A stretch of 64,000 nucleotides of DNA from Pisolithus tinctorius (lineage: Eukaryota; Basidiomycota; Agaricomycetes; Boletales; Pisolithaceae): assembly GCA_024663395.1 (NCBI GenBank), contig JANFAH010000001.1, forward strand, positions 1,922,001 through 1,986,000, written 5' to 3'. The translations under genes and the position numbers were made by a program. This document shows, piece after piece, positions 59,028 through 64,000 of the stretch (the stretch's first letter is position 1; each line of letters starts with the position of its first letter). A model generated the notes under the pieces. It was not told where the DNA came from and searched no databases. It saw nothing but the letters and a program-made list of their open reading frames with translations.

Positions 59028-60312
59028 TCATAACGCAAGATCAGTGATTTCTGTCTCGTTCTCGACACGTTCTTCGTCAATTTCGGGCCCATCCTGGAGT
59101 AGATATACCGCTTGAAGTTCGAACTGGGCCCGGAAGATGGACCAACGGCCACCAAGGTCTTTCTGTCGATAACGAATGAGGCATGTTTCCAAAACCACCA
59201 GATCCCGCTTTTTGAGATCAGTCGCCGCGAACTTTCGCATAGCGCTTTTGGCCTGTAAAATTTGGCGAGCGTCATATACGGAGTTGAAGAGAGTGCACTG
59301 TGAAGGATAAGGAGATAGTAGTAGAGAGAAAAGGCAACAACATACGCTTCCCCCATTCCTAGGACTCTGCCAACGCACGGCGCGCACCAGTACGGTAGTC
59401 AAGTCATCGGACACAGCTGAGAGATGTCATCAGAACCAGGCGATATCAAATCCAACAATCATACTTAGTGCTGGTGTGGACAGGCCACATATTAACTGAT
59501 CCGCGTAGCGACCAACCGCATCGGAGAGCGGCAACACCGAGACAGAGCATTGGTTGTCGGGGGCACCATTCTTTAGGAACCAAACATGGGAGATGTGACC
59601 AGGAATCCATATAGTTAATCGCTCGTAGTTGATAGCGTCGCAAAGTTCTTTGCTACGGTCGTTGTAGGGATCTGCTCTGCCCCACGTCGCTGTCCAGGGA
59701 AGATGCCCGATCGCATATGTATTCGCATGCTCATTGCGATATGATGATATTGCACGAATGCGGCTTCGAGATTCCGGTGAGATGTGAGGAAGCGACAGGA
59801 GGAGATACGTACTTCTGCAGAGCCTCAGAACAACCAGAAATGCGATCATCATCGATAAAGCAGCCGATTTCTGTGGGGACTATAGCCCCTACGGTCATGG
59901 CACCAGTAGTAGACGGAGCTTCTTTCAGTGGAATTTTGTAGGGCAGCTGTCGAACTGCGCATGAAATGTTTGGTTTTTCTGCGAGGTCCAGTCCAGCATC
60001 GACGTTCGTTGCAGACGAGTGCGCGTTGTCTGCGTTCTCGATGCTACCGAGAGTGTGCGTGGATTCATCGGAAGCATCTTCAGCCGAAGACGACACAGTC
60101 ATGGCAGGTGAAGATAGCTCAGCATTTCCTTTCAATGTGTCAGCAGTCGGAGATGCTGGCATGATCACATCGGGCGAGACAGGAGCGTGGGTTTGTTGGC
60201 GCGGGTTTGCCGCAGGGATGATAATAGTCTTGGGAACAACAGTTGAAGCCCCCGAACGCGTGCGCTTTGCAGGAGGTTCTTTCATCTCTGGCAGGTCGTG
60301 CTTGGGAGGCAT
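59028..60312 (-). CDS. Uncharacterised Helitron-associated protein, 364 aa
   Basis: Four exons join in phase: 60312-59813, 59763-59465, 59416-59346 and 59252-59028. A TATA sequence (60356-60364) lies about 45 bp before the chosen start (MPPKHDLPEMKEPPAKRTRS). The first 110 residues are low-complexity with a basic PPAKRTR motif that could be a nuclear signal. The folded part has KPNISCAVRQLPYKIPL, GAIVPTEIGCFI, YAIGHLPWTATWGRADPYND, a middle VLVRAVRWQSPRNGG, and the C-terminal block KKRDLVVLETCLIRYRQKD ... RAQFELQAVYLL. The last block is reminiscent of an OB-fold-like strand pattern and of unnamed agaricomycete proteins; this is only an impression. Function is unknown. Confidence 0.65.
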
Positions 60313-60484
60313 TTTGTGGACAGGAAACAAGGAATTACAATCGGACACCGTACAGTTTATATATGCAGGAAAAAGAAAATAGGATCCTTCTGAGGGGCAC
60401 TCCTCCTAACGCCACCTAACGCTGAGTTATTGAGAGTCCAACCGCCATGTAGACTCCTTTTCCTATCGTCATGGACTGCGGTTT

Positions 60485-61621
60485 TTACACGTCGGTCGCG
60501 GGACTCTCCATTACTGGTAGCTCAGGAGTCATGACAGGTGATTTGATCTCGGTATGGAGCGGGGAGGCAGTCTCTACTGTTGGCTTGGTAGTACGCATGC
60601 GCTTGACTATACGAGTGTTGCTGTCCAGCGTAGGAGCTGTCGAGATCTGAAGTAGATAGTAAGTAGAGTGAGATGCATAAGCCAAGAAGTTACTGACGAG
60701 GTTGGACCTCTTTTCCTGGAGGTGGAGAACTTGTTTACATGTCAAGAATACTCGTAAGCAGGCCGTCTGAGATCGGGCGCACGAGATAACGAGGTTAAAC
60801 TCAGCATCAACTTCAACGAGATCACCTCCAGCAAGCGAAATTTCATGAATACGAGATATTACACTGGCATCGTCCATTGCAAGTAGTTCGATTGCCCCGT
60901 TCCATTTCCACGGATATCCCGGCATCGCAGGCAAGTCGGGGCATTGGGAACTAAACGTAGGACTCGTCGTCTGAGGAGTTGTATCACTGTCAAGTCGCAC
61001 GCCGTCGCACTGAGAAAGGCGTCAGATATGTCGATAGCGACCAGCAATTGAATCACTTTAAAGAACACTTTACGTTGCAAATATAGTCTGTGGTGGAACT
61101 GAACGGATCGCAATGGCAATTTCAAGGTACGGCTGGCAAAATTTGCCGCAAGATTGAGGCGGTCCAATTGGTTTTGCCACGCAACAGAATGGCCGCCCGA
61201 AGACAGAGTGAGATGTTGCATTGCGTACGACACTTTATTTACATCACTGTAGGCCATGAAACGTGAAATCTTCGGAGTGGGGGATCAGAAGACGTAGTAC
61301 ATACCCATCCCAATCTCCAACGTCACCCAATGCGAACTTCCCATGGAGGTAGCCATAAACGCGGACCGATATTGGATACAGAATAGTTGTTTGCTCAGTT
61401 GCAGATAGCGTTTTGTAGACGAGCATGTGCGAACGGGATTTATCTGTCGAAGCGGGATCTCTAGCTACAGCAGCCCACTGTACCATGTGCTCAAGAGAGC
61501 GTGGGAAGCATTCCCACTGCTGCAAGGAAGATACATCCGTTCGGCTTTGGATGATAGACGAAACGTTCTCCGGCCACAAATCGGCTGCTAGAGGATGTTT
61601 GGCAGACGGTAAGAAAGACAT
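60485..61621 (-). CDS. Uncharacterised Helitron-associated protein, 322 aa
   Basis: Four exons join in phase: 61621-61305, 61246-61069, 61009-60698 and 60646-60485. A TATA box (CTTATAAAAG, 61661-61670) lies 40 bp upstream of the ATG. The product begins MSFLPSAKHPLAADLWPENV and contains SLEHMVQWAAVARDP, YPISVRVYGYLHGKFALGD, RTLKLPLRSVQFHHRLYLQ, YPWKWNGAIELLAMDDASV and DLVEVDAEFNLVISCARSQT. It ends in a basic, Ser/Thr/Pro-rich tail (RIVKRMRTTKP). It directly follows the helicase stop by about 100 bp on the same strand. No family was recognised. Confidence 0.65.
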
Positions 61622-61723
61622 GATGTGTGATTGGATTTTTGTAAAGAGAGAGAGCAGCCCCTTATAAAAGTATTTTATACGTTTGGAATACCCCTCGAAC
61701 GATTCTACTTATGTACATGCAAA

Positions 61724-64000
61724 TTAAATAGGGAGTGTGTGGACATGTTGGACGAGATAATTCGATGTCGTAGAGGAGTCCAACATGGCAAGGCGATCCA
61801 ACTCGAGACGGAGATCCTGTTGCAAACGCCCGAGAGCACGTCTTGGAGAGAAGGGGCGTAAGATAGTGACATTCTTGAGCGAGGTTGCTCGAGACAACAT
61901 CACATATGCGTGTTGCACACTCCTCGCGCTTGCGAGGTCTACGATGACCTTGGAGAGTGACGCACCCTGAGCCTTGTAGTCGGTAAATGCCCATGCGGGA
62001 ATCAGCGGGACCTGTCGCCGTGTAAATCTGAATTGTCCTGCGTGTTTTGGAGAATAAGTTATCGAACAGTTCTGAGGAAATATAGCTACGATGTGGTCGG
62101 CCTCACCAGGTAATGACAACGTAGATGCCGGGATTTCAACATAGATACATCGTGCCACACGTTTTTCATTGAAAGTTAGGAATACTATATCCCGGACAAT
62201 ACTGCGGGCACCGTTGATGACTTTACCGGCGACCGAGAGATTCTCTGTAATTAGAACAGGCATTCCAGGTAGGAGAGGTAGACGGCCAAGGTAGTCTTTA
62301 GATTCTTTAGGGCGTACAAATGCGAGGCAGTCGTCGTCAGCGCCGGTTACACGCTCTCCTTGACAAAAGTGTTCTGCGTAATAAAAATTGAGTTCCTGCC
62401 CCAACGCAGATGTGAACGACAATGCCTTTTCTTCGTTCCATCGATCGCGCAAACGCCGTTCGCCAAAAACGATGGGAGCGTCGTGAAAGGAAGCAAAATC
62501 CTCCGCCGCATGCTTTTGCAAATGTGTCAGCTGCCTCGACTGTAACAGATTGAAATCGGAATACCCGTCAGAAGTCTTTGTAGATGTATTGCCGATCCTA
62601 ACACGTCCAAGGAGATCAACAAAGGCAGGATCTGATTTCGCGCGTTCGTTTTGAACCAACTGTATGATGTGTGATAAGGACCTCCATAGGAAGGCTCCAA
62701 AAAGGCGACCCTGGCTCTTGATAGTTTCGAACGTGTAACTGGATAGATTCGACACAACGCTGCGTGAGTATAATGCTGTCCCGTTCACAGGCTTTAGTTG
62801 GCCCATATCACCCACAAAAATGATGTGTACACCACCGAAGGGCTTGTCACGCGCAGTAGGATCGCCTGCCTTTGCCAGCGACAGACGATTGGCAATATCG
62901 GCGAGCAGCTCAGTGGAAACCATCGATACTTCGTCGAGCACAAGGTATTTGACGCCGTGCCATGTATCCTGTAGTTCATCTAGATTGACATTATCTGGCT
63001 GTTTTTTAGGAGAACCACTCACCGTGGCATTCTTCCCTTTAAGTGATCCGATGCTCATCAGCGTTAATGCATGGATGGTGTAGCTGTCAATTATGCACGC
63101 TGCGCTACCCGTGGGCGCGCTCAAACGAATTTTGTCTCGACGATCACAAGAAACAAACGCATCTACAATCGCTCGGATAAGGTGACTCTTTCCCGACCCA
63201 CCAATACCGGTGATGAACATAAGTAGCTGCTCTGGATCATCATGCATCATGTGTTCGAAGACAATCGTAAAAGCTCGAAGTTGTTCCACATTATCCTGTA
63301 AATTCCATTTTCTTACGAGTGCGGAGAGAAGCTCTTCGTGGGAAATGTTATCCAAGACGGGCCTCGATTGTTGTGAATTATCGTTGCTACTATTCTGTAG
63401 AATTTCTTCAACGGAAACATGCGCTTCCACGCGAGGTCGTTTCGGCGGGGGGTCAGTTCTACGCTCGAAATCACTTTCAATGCTAGATACCTTATCCGGT
63501 CGTTTTCTTTTACGCTGCATGGACATGTAATTGTTGTGAACAGTCATGACTTCTTCCATCTCAGCGGTAGCCTCGAAGACGTGGGAATTGTCAGAGTCGC
63601 GTTGAACCACTGTTGAACCCAAAGATCGGAACACGCGAATCATGCGCATAATTTCTAGCTCGTCTTCCGGAATGCAGTTCGTCAAAGTGTCGTCCATGTC
63701 CAATGGATGTAAGTTCTCCATCTCATTGTCCAACGCCTGATCTAACTCACGATCGTGCAGCAGAGCATCGCGAAGACGATCTATATCAACGTCATCGGAC
63801 GTCGTTGGTACAAATTGACCAACCGTTAGATCGGGTCCTCGCGCTTTGTATCTCGCTCTTTGACCATCTCTCACATCCTTGCACTCCATTTCTATCAGGA
63901 AGTTGGATATTACCTGGGACGAACTGTCGCTAAAAGGGTACGCATCAAAGGCTTCAGTCCAACATGAGAAATCGCTGAGCAGCTCAGACGGTTTTCGCCA
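61724..64000 (-). CDS. Pif1-like DNA helicase, Helitron type (N-terminus beyond right edge)
   Basis: The open frame runs from beyond 64000 (WRKPSELLSDFSCWTEAFDA, no stop before the edge) to a stop at 61724, at least 758 residues. Helicase motifs in order are FITGIGGSGKSHLIRA (Walker A), RLSAPTGSAACIIDSYTIH, YLVLDEVSMVSTELL (Walker B), HIIFVGDMGQLKPVNG, LIQLVQNERAKSD-type motif III region, GMPVLITENLSVAGKVINGA, and WAFTDYKAQGASLSKVIVDL with YVMLSRATSLKNV (motif VI). In fungal genomes this architecture is usually the C-terminal half of a Helitron Rep-helicase. The Rep nuclease domain would lie outside the window. An intact frame suggests a young or active element. Confidence 0.87.
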   Translation of the reverse strand, partial: WRKPSELLSDFSCWTEAFDAYPFSDSSSQVISNFLIEMECKDVRDGQRARYKARGPDLTVGQFVPTTSDDVDIDRLRDALLHDRELDQALDNEMENLHPLDMDDTLTNCIPEDELEIMRMIRVFRSLGSTVVQRDSDNSHVFEATAEMEEVMTVHNNYMSMQRKRKRPDKVSSIESDFERRTDPPPKRPRVEAHVSVEEILQNSSNDNSQQSRPVLDNISHEELLSALVRKWNLQDNVEQLRAFTIVFEHMMHDDPEQLLMFITGIGGSGKSHLIRAIVDAFVSCDRRDKIRLSAPTGSAACIIDSYTIHALTLMSIGSLKGKNATVSGSPKKQPDNVNLDELQDTWHGVKYLVLDEVSMVSTELLADIANRLSLAKAGDPTARDKPFGGVHIIFVGDMGQLKPVNGTALYSRSVVSNLSSYTFETIKSQGRLFGAFLWRSLSHIIQLVQNERAKSDPAFVDLLGRVRIGNTSTKTSDGYSDFNLLQSRQLTHLQKHAAEDFASFHDAPIVFGERRLRDRWNEEKALSFTSALGQELNFYYAEHFCQGERVTGADDDCLAFVRPKESKDYLGRLPLLPGMPVLITENLSVAGKVINGARSIVRDIVFLTFNEKRVARCIYVEIPASTLSLPGEADHIVAIFPQNCSITYSPKHAGQFRFTRRQVPLIPAWAFTDYKAQGASLSKVIVDLASARSVQHAYVMLSRATSLKNVTILRPFSPRRALGRLQQDLRLELDRLAMLDSSTTSNYLVQHVHTLPI

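Noticed and set aside
61724..64000. Cellular PIF1 helicase
   Set aside because: The large acidic and basic region before the helicase core and the flanking accessory-type genes fit a Helitron protein better, although the Rep domain is outside the window and was not seen.

Overview
The window is eukaryotic nuclear DNA from a filamentous fungus, almost certainly an agaricomycete basidiomycete. Genes are broken by many 45-70 bp GT-AG introns. The gene families (a basidiomycete-type P450, an A-T-TE quinone synthetase, agaricomycete seven-helix receptors, a Plavaka/CACTA-type transposon and a Pif1/Helitron-type helicase) are typical of Agaricomycetes. The A-T-TE enzyme resembles atromentin synthetases, which are best known from Boletales, so that order is a reasonable guess. 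There are no prokaryotic features. Exon structures were worked out by hand from splice sites, reading phase and family motifs.

Layout. 1-2128 (-): cytochrome P450, C-terminus cut by the left edge. 3516-5107 (+): uncharacterised agaricomycete protein. 6453-7858 (-): complete scavenger decapping enzyme DcpS. 11213-18731: a complete-looking 7.5 kb Plavaka-like DNA transposon with inverted ends, target duplication, a 1107-aa transposase, a coiled-coil accessory gene and a small acidic accessory gene. 19181-22296 (+): 948-aa adenylation-thiolation-thioesterase enzyme. About 22.95-23.96 kb: decayed F-box gene. 24096-25423 (-): SAT4/rhodopsin-like membrane protein.

28.6-53.9 kb is a repeatedly duplicated block. 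Its parts are NOC3 (intact at 28612-31447; two pseudogene fragments), a convergent copy of the uncharacterised gene seen at 3.5 kb (intact at 44.7-46.2 kb, relics elsewhere), a spacer, and a seven-helix receptor gene (three intact copies at 34.0, 41.2 and 49.8 kb). Two non-autonomous insertions (718 bp and 1350 bp) sit in single copies, and the paralogous blocks show the empty sites.

53927-55973 (-): MCT-type major facilitator transporter. 57126 to the right edge (-): a Pif1-like helicase of Helitron type that runs off the window, followed on the same strand by four compact TATA-box genes: two unknown multi-exon proteins, a 136-aa unknown, and an F-box/nucleotidyltransferase-like protein. These look like co-oriented passenger or accessory genes of one Helitron, although its termini were not found.

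The P450 and the A-T-TE enzyme could belong to secondary metabolism. DcpS and a 7.5 kb transposon lie between them and no aminotransferase is present, so a gene cluster is not demonstrated. Long stretches at 7.9-11.2, 25.4-28.6 and 51.3-53.9 kb hold only decayed repeats.
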